Source: Orbilia blumenaviensis
Taxonomy: Eukaryota; Ascomycota; Orbiliomycetes; Orbiliales; Orbiliaceae
Assembly (NCBI GenBank): GCA_036872755.1
Contig: JAVHNS010000010.1
Coordinates: 1,488,001-1,552,000 of the forward strand
DNA length: 64,000 bases
Direction: 5' to 3'
Below, one piece after another: positions 12,001-23,581 of this stretch. The notes under the pieces are model-generated. The model worked only from the letters and a program-made list of their open reading frames with translations, was not told the origin of the DNA and searched no databases. How positions within the stretch are numbered: position 1 is the stretch's first letter; every line of letters begins with the position of its first letter. The position numbers and the translations under genes were made by a program.

Positions 12001-13006
12001 GAGGGTTGCTCATCTGAGGAACTATAACGGTGCCTTCAATAGCAGAGGCGGCCGTTTCAACGGTCGGTGCGGAAACCGACCTAGCAACCCCCTTTAGCTC
12101 AGAGTTCGTCTGATCCACTCCTGGGTTATCAATCTCTGTCGCAGCTTTCATACTGGGAGGGTTGCTGGAATGGATACTTAGAAGTGCTGTGACATCGTGG
12201 GCGGCTGACTGAATCTTTTCCAGGGGTTGAACTCCTACCCTTATTTCCGCCGAACTCTGAGCTTTGTCACTCGAAGCCATTCTCCTCGCGTGCTCTTTTG
12301 CATAAGCAAAGCGATGGCGTCGTCTTAGGTTCCCTTCGATTAACCGCGACTGGATTGGGTTCAGCACCCCTCCCTCTTTGGGGCCTTTGGGAGGGATCAC
12401 TACTTCGAGATACCTCTTCAAGTCATGAAGTTTGGGATCTTGAATATCAAACGTTTTATCCGCCCTTCTTAACCTCGCATCCGTACCAGCCTTGCGAATA
12501 GCGACTGTCAGTCTGATTATCTTGTCCAAGATGTCCTTCACATTGTCCCTCAACTCTAGCTCTCCTAGCGAGAGCTCGATTTCGGGAGAGGTGATGCCAT
12601 TTTCTTCGCAGAGGTCAGACGCCTCATTCTCGATTTCTTGCGCTGTAAAAAAACCAATTAATCTAAGCGGCCTTAACTAGTAGAAGAAAGCTGTGGTGCC
12701 CAAGACTGAAAGGATTGAAATTTAATCCACTAGTAACTCACCATCCTCTCGACACGCATCGACCAACTGCTTCAGAAGAGACAGCAAGTTGACGATGGTG
12801 TTTCGGGTATGCGGGTGGCTGGCGAGTCGCTCATCTAGCGATAGCTTCCCCTTAGCCAGTACTCCAGCGCTAGTGGCCCAAACATTGAAGTCAAGAAGTC
12901 GATTCTCTGCCCACCCGTTCTGATTCAGACGGGGCACATCTATACTCTTTTTCAGGCTCTGGCGACAGCCGAGCATAGCCCTCTGGATTTCTTGTAGCTC
13001 GGCCAT
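9063..13006 (-). CDS. acuF-like zinc-finger + tandem PNP_UDP-domain protein
   Basis: Predicted 1237 aa from four exons (minus): 13006-12742, 12642-11856, 11785-10529 and 10467-9063; introns of 99, 70 and 61 bp, all joins in frame. Order: N-terminal helical module (RLLDFNVWATSAGVLAKGK, about 35-85) and a segment ending NPIQSRLIEGNLRRRHRF, as in fungal proteins with an oxidoreductase-acuF-like C2H2 zinc finger; Cys/His clusters at about 325-455 (CPCCHQ, CVFEDC, CYICEEAG, CPLCPS); a short degenerate phosphorylase-like stretch at about 565-675; a second phosphorylase domain from about 834 (FEIAIICAFSLEA, LALVVGICGGAP, LGDVVIS). In that copy the EME signature is ENK (1098-1100) and the Asp of VCDY is Asn (1119), so I infer it is not a working glycosidase/phosphorylase. 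PNP_UDP domains occur in fungal NLR-like incompatibility and immunity proteins; that role here is inference. The last 60 residues are low-complexity and the true 3' end could differ. Divergent from the related gene at 13491. Confidence 0.85.
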
Positions 13007-13490
13007 AGCTAGAAGGACCGCACCACAGAGTCGAGCTTATTGCTAGTTAGGCGCCCCGGTCGTGCGCTTATGATAGTTAACATTTATCAGTCAAAGTTCT
13101 TTGCATGGACTTACATGGACGCGCGCTGCACATGTTACTTATATATATATTAAACAGGGCGTGCTACGGGGGTTAAGCAGCTCTCAAGATTTGATTATCG
13201 TTCTTCCGACATGTATTTACCATAGCTAGCGTTCAGGGGTGTCAGGGCCCCCGGAAAACATACAAGTAAGTAAAAGTACTTAGATATCGAAGGCGGGGTA
13301 ATATTAACGGATAAGTGGTGAGGTACCGATTGTGAGGCTGTAGCCGCGAGTTGTTTGCGTGAAACCCCACCTTTGGAAAGTAAGGCTGCTGTCTTTTCTA
13401 CGCGTGGCTTACGAGACTCGAGGAACTAGCACTAGTATTACCTTTTTACTGGTCTCCAACCCAAGCTTCAATCCTCGATATTTCCACCTG
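13007..13490. promoter_or_regulatory. shared divergent promoter of the PNP-domain pair
   Basis: The 484 bp between the two start codons (13006 minus, 13491 plus) holds no gene, so both promoters must lie here or overlap it. A TATATATATATT run sits near 13140-13152. Co-regulation is inferred from geometry only. Confidence 0.55.
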
Positions 13491-16400
13491 ATGGCTGCTG
13501 AGGAAGATTTTTCGCCGATCGAACTCGCCCAAGCGGTCATTCCAGTCGTGGCTAATGTTTTTGCTCAGTTGGGAGCCGAGATCGCTAATAAGGCGGGAAA
13601 GCATCAATCCCCTCATCTTAGACGTGCTGACCTACAGGCGGGCACTACGCTCGGGAAACTTGCGGGGGAGTTGGGTATAGCGGGCGCGAATCTCAAAACT
13701 TCATCTGGCGAACATGCGGTCGCGTCTGAGAAATGTATAGAGGCTATCTTGCGGCAGCTTGAAAGGGCATGCAATACGGTGAGTGCGACTCGACACCAAC
13801 ACGGATATCGGATTTCTGACGGTACAGTCAGCGTGTGCCCTCTGCGCCTAGTACCGGCATGAACTTTTTGGCCCAAATTTCGAGCCTTCGTCCCAAAAGC
13901 CCAGCAGACCGGCCCCACGCCAATGCTAAAAATATAAGCTCGGTAGGCCCGGCTATAGAGTTTCCGACTCTGCGTCGCATAGCGCATGGGCGGCAAGACA
14001 TCGCCAGCGTCAAAGAAGCCCTCCGAGAATTCCAGAAACGTTCCCACGCCCTACACGAGGTAGAAAGTTTGATACAAAGCCTAGGGCAGATCCAGGCAGC
14101 CCAGGAGCGCTCAAACCCAACGGCTAAGGGTCTGGAAATTGTGCTAGACTTAGCAAAAGACAATACCCCTGAGTACCCATCCCATGTCAACCGGACCCTA
14201 TACGACGCACTGGACCTTCATACCGCTTGCGCTTGCTCTGCAAAACATCTGAAACTTGCAAAGCTGCGGTTAGATACAGCCGAGGATTACGACGGAAAGA
14301 CGGTCCCATTTGAGATCCTATTCCCCGCGTCTCCCTTTCGCGATCGTGGGCCAATCCCCGGCCGTGAGATTTGGCACGAAACGGTGTTGATCGTGGTGAC
14401 TTCTAAGTAAGTACTGTATCGCCTTACCGGCTGATCGAGGTTTTTCGTTTACCGCGCCCGGACCAGCCGGCCGGGTTCCGTACTTGAGGCACTCTGACAT
14501 CAAAGATGCCAATCCCAACTATACGCGCTTGCAAAGTGTAATGGTTTCTGATACGTATATCTGTTTAAGGAACCCGGCGAAACTACCTGGGAGAAGGAAA
14601 GTGAAGTTTGCAGGCGACAAAGGACCCACCCACCCGCCAGCGGTTGCCGAGGAGCGCCGAAAGGAACCCGAATTATCCGCAGGCGACTTTTGCAAACACC
14701 TTGAAAGAAAGCTGGGGTTTTGTCTCCGGTTCCATCTCACCATCGAAGGCGACGTACCATCGCTAAGGCCAGACAAAACAACTTACAATCTTGTTCGAAA
14801 TGTCAAACGGTCAGAGAGCCTATCACTCGCTAAAGTTTTGCGAGACTTCGGAGGAAGCTTAACTAGAAGGGACAAGTTTAATCTCGCCTACATCATTGCT
14901 AAATCCGTATGGCAGTATTATGGCTCGGATTGGATGAAGAACCCTTGGACACATAATGATATTCAGTTTTTAGAGGAGCAGGGAATAGAAGAGGGGACGT
15001 CCGGCAAAATATTGGCAACGTACAGTCCGTACTTCAATCATAGCTTTGAAGAAGCTAATGCGGAACCCGACGTAGGATCCAACATAGATCAGTCGACCGC
15101 TATACTACAGACCAGCGAACTGTACCATTCTCGAGGGGGCCTAACACACCGTTACCCCGGAGTATTTGCCCTGGCGATACTGCTTATAGAGGTGATCCAA
15201 GGACATCCGTACAATTTTGCCACGGATCGACCGTTCGACTCTGGAAATATCAAGAAAGAGCACAAACAAGTGTGGGGGCTAAAAGCCGAATGCACGTTGC
15301 TGGGTAAACAAAAACCTCCCGATCACGAAGCTACCGCTGGGTGCTATTCAATATACCAAAAGGTCATCGAGAAGTGCACCAATGGGAAACTGTTTCAAAA
15401 GGCATCCTATGATCCGACGAACTCAAGCGGATTGAATGAACGCCGTGAGATCCTATACCGAGAGGTGGTTCATCCATTGAAAAATCTATTGGAACTTTGG
15501 GAGTCGTCGGACTTCGAGGAGCCGGTGCAGGGAAGGACGGCTGCAGGGCAGCTACTGCCAGTTCCGGGCGTGCAATTTCAGCCAACCACCGTTAATGATT
15601 GCATGGGGCGCCATAGGTTGCATAGGGCTGATGACTCACCAAGATCAAACTCTCCCTCGCATATACCGACATGTTCTTATCCGCAGGCGACTGTGCCGAA
15701 TAGAAATCAATATGCGTATAGTTCCAATTCCATGCCGAACCTTGAGAGGGCGGAGAGTGAAACAGACCCCCATCATGCCACCTATGCATCAACAGCGCCT
15801 CTCTCACCACCTCCACCAAATTATCAGCCCCAAAACCGCAAGGGATTCAAAATAGCTATCATCTGCGCTTTGAAAGTGGAATTTAACGCCGTGGCCCTTG
15901 TGGTTGATGAGTTCTTCGACAATCGAGGTGAATGTTACGGCAGAGCCGCCCACGATCACAATTCATATAGAACTGGTCGGATCGGCAAACACAACGTAGT
16001 CCTCGCCCTGATGCCGTGCATGGGTAAGGCCAGTGCCGCTTCAGTAGCTACCGCACTTAAGCAAAGCTACGATGGGATCGAACTCGCGCTGCTCGTCGGG
16101 ATCTGTGGCGGTGTACCAAAAAATGGAAACGGTGACGACATAATCCTGGGCGACGTAATTGTAAGCAATTCTGTCATTCAGTACGACTTCGGAAGGCAAT
16201 ATGACCACGGCTTCGTACCAAAAAATACCCCCAAAGAGAATCTGGGGAGAGCGAACCCTAACGTTCTGAGTTTCGTGGGAATTTTGGGAACCGATGACGT
16301 CGTTGATATCGTCGAGGAGAACACTTCACAGTATTTAGTGCGCCTCCAGCGGAGCGCCTTACGATCGGAGCGCACTAAAGGGAAGTATGGTTATCCCGGA

Positions 16401-16898
16401 GCGTCCGAAGACAGGCTTTTCGAACCTACGTACCGTCATAAACACCACTCTCCACTCAAATGTTTAACGTGCAATCAATGTGAAAAAGCCGAGGACCCTG
16501 TATGTGAGGAAGCAGGAGGGAGCAGATCATTTTGTGGCGATCTACGTTGTGATAAGAGCCGAACAGTTCGAAGAGATAGACTCGAGGAAAAAAAGGCGTC
16601 TTTGGAACTAGTTACTGCGGTCCAAAAACCAAGTATACACATCGGCGTTGTCGCATCTGGTGATGGTGTCATGAGATCGGGCGTGGTTCGCGATAGAATC
16701 GTGGAAAGGGATAGAGTTATCGCGTTCGAAATGGAAGCAGCCGGAGTCTGGGATAGCCTTCCCTGCGTAATCATTAAAGGGGTTTGTGATTATTCGGATA
16801 GTCACAAAGATAAGAAATGGCAGTGGTTTGCTGCTGCCACGGCCGCATCCGCCATGAAGGCCATCTTGGAGCGGTACAGTCTGAGAGATCCGTCATGA
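13491..16898 (+). CDS. DUF7580-like + PNP_UDP phosphorylase-domain protein
   Basis: Predicted 1090 aa; exons 13491-13778, 13832-14406 and 14489-16898, introns 53 and 82 bp (GTGAGT/GTAAGT donors), frame kept. The first ATG in frame is at 13491. Residues 1-640 resemble the fungal DUF7580 architecture: a helical N-terminus (PIELAQAVIPVVANVFAQLG), a central SLAKVLRDFGGSLTRRDKFN block with WTHNDIQFL, and FALAILLIEVIQGHPYNF ahead of VVHPLKNLLELW, a pseudokinase-like pattern. A low-complexity linker leads to a phosphorylase domain from about 740 (FKIAIICALKVEF, RIGKHNVVLALMP, LLVGICGGVP, LGDVIVS). The active-site signature is intact: FEMEAAGVW (EME at 1035-1037) and GVCDYSD (Asp 1055). A His/Cys-rich insertion (HKHH, CLTCNQC) lies in the middle. 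Domain identity is from motif recall. Nucleoside or nucleotide cleavage, perhaps in self/non-self defence, is inferred from the family. Head-to-head with the 9063-13006 gene. Confidence 0.88.
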
Positions 16899-17653
16899 GG
16901 GCCTCCGTTAGAGGGGCACTCTCTATACCAATTCCTTGAGGGCGCCACATTCGCCCTAGGCCTCTAAGTACCTGCCCAGTACCTCCGAAGGAAACCCAGG
17001 TAGTAAGTCCTGATTGGATTATATCTTCAGACCTTACTACTTCAAGGTTACTCTCCCAGGGGCTCAAGTATAATGTCAAGAAGTAGTAAGGGCCGTGTGG
17101 ACAAGGGAATGCAACCTTGTAGGATAGTATAGTAAGATTACTATGCTACATATAAGCTTTGAGTTGACCGGTGGAGGACAGGGGTAGTCCTTCGTCCGTC
17201 AGAGTATAGGATATATAACGTGAGGGTGCGCATAGAAATAGATTATTCTCGACTTTCTCAGGTGAGGGACCTGCGAATGTGGATGAACTCTCTTGATTTA
17301 ACGGTGCTATTTCTAATCCCTTACAATACTACTGACCGTGAAATATTCTTTATGGCCCTCGAACTTTTCAGACGAGAGATGTAGAAACGCCGCATTACTG
17401 CGTTCTTTGACTTATCATGAAGAATGACGTTTCATGAATTTAAATGAAGTTTAGAGGCTCTCTCAGATTACCTGTTAAAACGCCTACCAAATGTTAAGAG
17501 AAACTCTGAACCAGACCAGAAAGCTATAGACTACTATCAATCTATAAAAGTACAATTTGAAAAACGGAACTCCAATGTTAACTACGGTTACCCCCTCGAA
17601 AGAGAATTTTCTGGGACTGAGACTAACGAAAACCTAGCTACAAGGGAAGCCGA
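16899..17653. other. intergenic, no gene seen
   Basis: Lies between the convergent 3' ends of the plus-strand PNP gene and the minus-strand gene at 17654. No coding signal is seen. Confidence 0.5.
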
Positions 17654-18793
17654 CTAATTTGACTTCTCCAGGAATTCAGCTTCCCACTTCATCCTCGCAA
17701 ACAGCTGACGCAGTTTCCATGGCCCCTTGCCCCTCATATCAATTCTCCATTTGCCATCCCCATCATCGAAATGGGGCTCATTATTGTGTCGGCCAAGGCT
17801 TATCCGCCCTTGTGGTTGACTCTGCATAATACCTTTCGACTTTTTCCATTCCTTGTCAGCCTTCTTATGGTCTCGAGCTCCAATTGTATGCATCAAGTAC
17901 CTCGCTTCGTGATCAAACGTTTTCATAGCAAACGGTTCCAAGCTTTGAATGCAGGCATCCTCAAATCTCCAGTCAGGAATATTCGTGATAAATCCTTCGT
18001 ACTTCCATGCATCCTTCCAAGCACTCAACGGAGCTACATCTTCACTTTCTTGGTTTTCCGGCCCAAATGGAAAAATTGTATCTGACATATTTTTGAATGC
18101 TTCTGTTATAAGGTTGAGGTTTCGGCCGTAGAGCTTCAATACCTCCCCCAAGTAGCACTTTTCTTTCTTCCGCGGGTCGCTTGTGCCGAATTCATGCCAA
18201 GGTTTGGATTGTTTCGCTTTCGCCAAATCTCTTATAATGAACTTGATCGCGTCTATGAATTCTAGTTTGAGCTGTTTGGTTCTCTCGATCTGAAAAATTC
18301 GAACAATAAGACTTAGTACTGATTGATATAGACGCCCGTGGGGTTAACTCACCATAGTCTCCAGATCAACCCGCTTAATCAGGATCTCCTCGTCATGTTT
18401 CATGCTAACGAACTTCATAAAGTACATAGCATGAATACACGAATATTCCAAAACCGGATACCGCAACATCGAATACCTAGTCTGAACCGCCGGCTCCGGA
18501 ATATTCGGTGTATCATACATCCATGCTCTCTCTCGAGGGACCCCAAATGGCGTTGGATTCCCATTCTCAGTCAGATCATTGAAGAAAACACACCAGAGAT
18601 CGAGATAGTCGAATTTGATGGCCTTGTATATGCTACCGATGTCTTCGTCTGACGTTTTGGTGCGGATGTTGTACCTGACGCTGCCCTTCAAGGATTCTGG
18701 CAGGGTCAGAACGCTTTGCGGGTTCTTGCTCTGTGTATTGCCCATGATGAAGGCGTGGCAGATTTTGGGGTCAATGAAGCGAAGAAGGGACAT
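17654..18793 (-). CDS. hypothetical protein, possible N-myristoylated start
   Basis: Unknown family. Two exons (minus), 18793-18353 and 18289-17654; 63 bp intron (GTGAGT ... ACTAAG ... TTTTCAG), phase 0; 358 aa from the first ATG. An internal ATG at 18745 starts MGNTQSKNPQ, an excellent N-myristoylation signal (Gly2, Ser6, Lys7) in a strong context (ATCATGGGC). A TATATATATAAG element at 18817-18828 lies only about 24-35 bp upstream of the first ATG, so transcription may begin close to or beyond it, favouring the internal start (342 aa). The body is predicted mixed/helical with a Lys-rich stretch (EWKKSKG) and ends with a DGDGKWR-containing segment and FARMKWEAEFLEKSN. Membrane targeting is inference. 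GDGKWR also occurs in the PAM2 protein at 2232-3724. Confidence 0.7.
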
Positions 18794-19380
18794 GTAGTGG
18801 GGAGAACTCGATCGATCTTATATATATACTGCGGTCTTTTTTTTTTTTAGACAAGTCGACTTTGGGGCTTGAGAGTCCTGAGGCTTAAGGGGGATATTTC
18901 TTCGTATTTCGCAAGTCAAATTTTATAATCGGTTTTATATTATAGCTCGAGGGAAAATCGTAACGACAGTTTGCTCGCACGCACCTTAGGTAGTGGAGAC
19001 AGGGTATTTGCTTCTGTCCTCTGCCTATCATTCCCACAGATTGATAGGCGCACATACATATTTTATTTCCTATAATGAAACTTCACAATAATACTACTAG
19101 TAAATGCTAAGCCCGATCTACAATAGTAGCAAAGTAAGCGAAGCCAGCAGGAATATCTACAGTATTATTTGAGGTCGAGCGCCTCAATGCTACGATAAGT
19201 CTATTACGAAGATACTACTTCACGAAGGATATCGAACAAGATAGGATATTATATGGTCGGTGAGTCCCTCTACTGAGGACCCTCGATGCATTAAGTCTAT
19301 CGTTATAAACAAAAGTAAACAAACAAAAAAAAGAAGAACGAGAACCAAGCAGAAGACGCTGAGCCTCAACGACCGGAAGG
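18794..19380. other. intergenic, upstream region of the 17654-18793 gene
   Basis: Contains the TATA-like element at 18817-18828 and a T run near 18838-18848. The rest is AT-rich and stop-filled. No gene is seen. Confidence 0.5.
18817..18828 (-). promoter_or_regulatory. TATA-like element
   Basis: Reads TATATATATAAG on the minus strand, 24 bp or more upstream of the first ATG of the 17654-18793 gene. It bears on the choice of start codon. Confidence 0.45.
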
Positions 19381-22300
19381 TTAAAGCTCATCGCGAGGAG
19401 GCCAAGGGTGATCCCTCAGCGTCTCCTCAATGATGGCCCTAACCTTCCGGTCATTGGCCTCAATGCCCTGAAGGCACTCGTTCATCTTGTTGATATGGGC
19501 CTCAAAGCCCCACCCCTCTTCCTCACTAGCTACATCGTCTGCCTCTTGGGAGGCGACAGCACGACCCGGCTTAACAGGGACGGGCTTGGTCGGAGCCGGT
19601 TTGGTAGCCGGCTTATCCTCGTCTCCCCCGATCGGCTTGCGTGGGACATTCGGGTTGACGGGCCAGAGTGGGTCGTCTCCAAGAACATCGCGTAATGCGA
19701 TGTTTCTCTTTTGGGTCTTGACCCAAGTCTGGACTTCTTCGCACATATCCATAGCTCGGGTGAACGTGGTTGTTAACGATCGCATGTTCCCAAAGATCTT
19801 TCGTCCACCTGGACCCCCTGATGGCAAGATCTTATATTTTTGGCTTCCTAAGAAAACCGCTTCACCAACCTCAGCTTTGGTCTTGGCCTGCTTGATGGAT
19901 TGCTTGAGACCGAATACAGTGCCCTTGGGTATTGAGTTGCCGTCATCCTTGTTAACACGTCGAGCCTTTCCTTTGCCTTTGATGTCCACTTTTCCATCGT
20001 GATCTACGACCTTAACATGGCGGAACATCTCTTGCATGGCAATAAGATTCGGATATTTGAAATCTCTGCTGACATTGTTCATACCGTCACCGATATCCGG
20101 CGTCTCTCTATCTGTGATCCGAACGATAGGAGCAGTGACCATCCTTACTTCGGCATGGTCGACATCAATACCTGCGGGCAAAATAGGCGCACCTTCCTCA
20201 GAATCGCTTTGACTTGAGCGGAGCATGCGGACAGGATATACGAAATCTGAATGTCCAAATTCGATACGTCCGTCGAGGGATACGTCGAAGTAAGGACGCT
20301 TGCCAGAGCGAATTGATTCAATGACAAAACGACCAATTCCAAGAACGAGTTCGAGACGTTGGGCACGGAGAGTGTTGTATTCTTCGAGAGCCGGCATGCC
20401 CTTGCGTTTGGAAATAGGTGCTTTCCCTTTGATCTTGCTTTTAGTCTTTTTGACGGGCTTTTTTCCAGGTCTCTTTTCCGTCTTGGGTTTATCCTTGACT
20501 TCGGTTTTGCTTCCAATATTGCTTCCGGTTTTGACCTCAGGCTTAACATCATCCTCGACTTTGGTCTCAGCTTTTGCTTCAGTGACTGGGGCCTCGCTTT
20601 GACTAAGAGCCTTCGGTTCAGTGGACTTTTGACTGGTAGCCGTTGAAGACCTGCAAATTTCAAAAGTCGTACCCTTCTTCAGCTTTGGGAGCGCGCTGAC
20701 ATCGATGTTAGCATCTGCCATGAGAGTTCGCAAGATAGCGGTCGTGAATTCAGGGTCTGTATCTCCATGCACCTCTCTCGCGAGGATGTCTCTCATCTCA
20801 GAACCAGGGATCTCTCGTTCTGGCTGGGTTCCAGAGCTGAACTTAAATCTTGCTCCGTCTGGAATGGCTGTGGGGAGGATTTTCTTGTATTTCTCGTAGA
20901 TTTCAAGCACGATAGGCCCTTCATCTGGGCTATCGAAGTCACTAGAGTCGGTGGAGGGAGAGTTCCTAGATGGTTTTGGGGGAGAAGTCGAAGAGGTATT
21001 AGATCGCTCATTTGACTTAGAAGATTGTGTAAGGTAAGAGTCGGTAGGTTTGACTTTGGTGACCGTTTGGGATGAAGCGGCATCGGGTGTAGTTTCGTAG
21101 AAAACAACATCTGGGATACCATTCCTTTTCCTGTTCTTATCTTCCCTCTTGGTAGCTTGTTGTTGGACCGGTGCTTCAATTGACCCAGTCTGTTCCCGTT
21201 CTTCAATATTGGGGTTACTAGTCTCCGACAACGAGATGGAGGGGCCTTCTAAATTGGTGGTGGCTTCTCCAGCTTCTGACGTGGTATCAGTATCTTCGTC
21301 AAACGGAGGCTTCCAGCCTCTGGGACGCCGGATACACGGAAGCCCAAGTGCAGGAGAAAAATCCAGAAGATCATCCCATTTCATTTCCGTGAGGCACGAT
21401 AAACAAAATCCATGACCGTCCTTCTCGTAGCCAGTGCATTCGTGTGTTGCGCAGAAAGGTTCTTTAAGAGTTGCAAGCTCTGGAAGAGAATTATCGGGGC
21501 CTTGAATAACCCAACGGATCTCACCATCTTCCATCCATATGTGAACGCTTTTTCCTTCATTGATAGCGGTAGTATCGAAAAGAGTACCACCAAGATGCTC
21601 TGCAACGCTGACAAACTCATCGACGAACTCCTGACGACGTGTTGGATGTTGTCCGAGAGACGAACCACAAACAGGGTCATCAGGATCGGGAATCTTCATA
21701 TCCGACATTTTGGTAGGTTCGTGTGTTTTATCGACAGTAACTCCCTCGAGCTTGAGAGAGAACTTCGTAGCATCCAAGAAGCCAGCTAGGTAGGCAGGAG
21801 ACTTTTCAACGAGCAATTCCTTGAACCTTTCTCGTGAGGCGCTAGCTAGATCGCCAAGGCGAGCCTGGAAGTCCTGGTCGTAGGGGTCTAGTTGAGATGC
21901 TTTAGCCGTTGATGCGGCTATAAGGATTTCCCTTTGGGCGCTGGCGTAGGCTTCGGGGTCTGATTCAAAGCTTTCCTTGAGTATTTCGCGGAATTTTGAT
22001 TGATAAGCTGCTCCCGAGGTGGAAGTGGTGACTTTTGGGGTTGGAGCAGATGGAGACGGGGAATATGGAGGGGCAGTATTCGGTGATCGAGAAGTTGGAG
22101 TGAATGATTTTGTGCTGCAGGGGGGAACCGGCAGCTGCGAAGACGAGGCAAGTAGTGATGAAAAGACGGGGGGCGATGATGATGAGGAGAATGGCGGTGA
22201 CGATGATGAAATAGCAGGCGGAGATCCGTAGTTGGGACTGTTAGTAGTTGGTATATCAGACGCAGTCATGAGTTCCAACGGTAGCGGTACTGCTGCATCT

Positions 22301-22977
22301 TTGGACTGGATAGACCGCGTAGAAGAACCAACTACATTTCCTTCTTCAATCTTTGCGAGATCAGCCTCCATCCTAGCCGACACCACGGCAATCTGACTAG
22401 CCAATTTTAAAGCTGCTTCCTTACGAGCCTTGTTCATGCCCTGGCTGTTCTTGTTTAAGAATAAGATGATCTCGTCTTTATCTTTATCGGTAAGTTCTAT
22501 CCCTCCGGGGCCATGACCAGTGGTTAACCTATGTAGCAGGTTTCCAGCCGTTTGAAGCCCATCAGCAATGAATTCAGCCTCATGGCGCTCCAGCTTCTCC
22601 ATAAGCTCGCCTGGAGGGACCACGACAGGAGCTATAGGGCCACTGGATACTCTGCCGCTTGATTGGACGGCAAGACCTGGCGTCGAGGTTACCGCAGGCT
22701 GGGGTTCTGGTGACCCATCTTGCAGTAAAACCCTTGCGGCTGCTATTATATAAAAGAACAATGTTAACTCACAGGTTTCTTGGCCAAAATGATGATGGGA
22801 ACGATATACATCCCAGCGGACAAGTCTGCACAAAGTGCACCCTCTGGCTTCAGGGATCATCGACAAAAGAAATTTGAAAATGGAAATAAACTAACTTTCG
22901 TCAGCAAGATCAACGATCCTCTCCAGGACCTTTCTCTCGCGCTTCGCCTTTCCCTTAGCTTTCTTGGCTTTACCCAT
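19381..22977 (-). CDS. large disordered protein with zinc-ribbon-like motif
   Basis: Predicted 1147 aa. Exon 1 is 22977-22896 (starting MGKAKKAKGKAKRERKVLER) and exon 2 is 22742-19381, joined across a 153 bp intron (GTTAGT ... TTAAC ... ATAATAG) in frame; the frame upstream of 22742 otherwise lacks a good start. Order: basic N-terminus; Ser/Pro-rich segment; helical region (KLASQIAVVSARMEADLAKI); a conserved-looking block with CATHEC and CLSC spaced CX4C-X10-CX2C, a zinc-ribbon-like pattern; long Ser/Thr/Glu-rich disorder; a Lys-rich stretch (KKPVKKTKSKIKGKAP) that could be a nuclear signal; and a C-terminal folded region (LRAQRLELVLGIGRFVIE) ending in a helical tail. No catalytic motif, signal peptide or membrane segment. 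A nuclear or RNA/DNA-linked role is only a guess. Confidence 0.75.
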
Positions 22978-23581
22978 GATGAATGGCGATATGATGTGTT
23001 TGATAATCTAGAATAGAGGTGATCGATACCTGGTGGTAGCTGTAGGATGATGGATGTTTAGAGATGATGGTGACTATCTCGAAGCTTCAAACATAGAAAA
23101 CTATAAAAAATCCGGAAGCGGGTACGGGTTCACTGTGGGGGTATATACCTACCTCCCAGTTATAAAGTTACGCTGCTATAAGACTCCCCGGAAAGCTTTG
23201 CTGTGACCGCTCCATAGGGGGTTATGTGCCCTAGCTTACGATTTCAGAACCCATATACGCTACAAGAGCATTGGAAAACGGCTAATGCCATTGTATCTTC
23301 CATCTCTGAGGCGCTACTTCACTAAGTCTAGTTATTGCTGTTGTAATTTAGAATTATAAGTACGCAGAGACCATGCTATGAAATCATTTATGAGTCTCTT
23401 GAATCTATAAGGAGACTATGTCCATGGAAAAGAGAAAACGAAAAGAAACCATGCAGCTCCATCTACATACTAGTGGTGCATAGTAGAGACATATCAACCA
23501 TCTATGCCTCCGTGAAACAGCCTTCTGAACCTTTCTTCTCGTACCAGAAAGTTTGGCATAGATGAAATATCTGGAAAACCT
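22978..23581. other. intergenic, no gene seen
   Basis: Holds the promoter of the 19381-22977 gene and the 3' flank of the 23582-24256 gene. No clear motif beyond AT-rich runs. Confidence 0.5.

Noticed and set aside
14484..14488. TTG start for the right-hand phosphorylase gene
   Set aside because: An acceptor at 14487-14488 joins the upstream exons in frame from an ATG at 13491, restoring the full N-terminal module.
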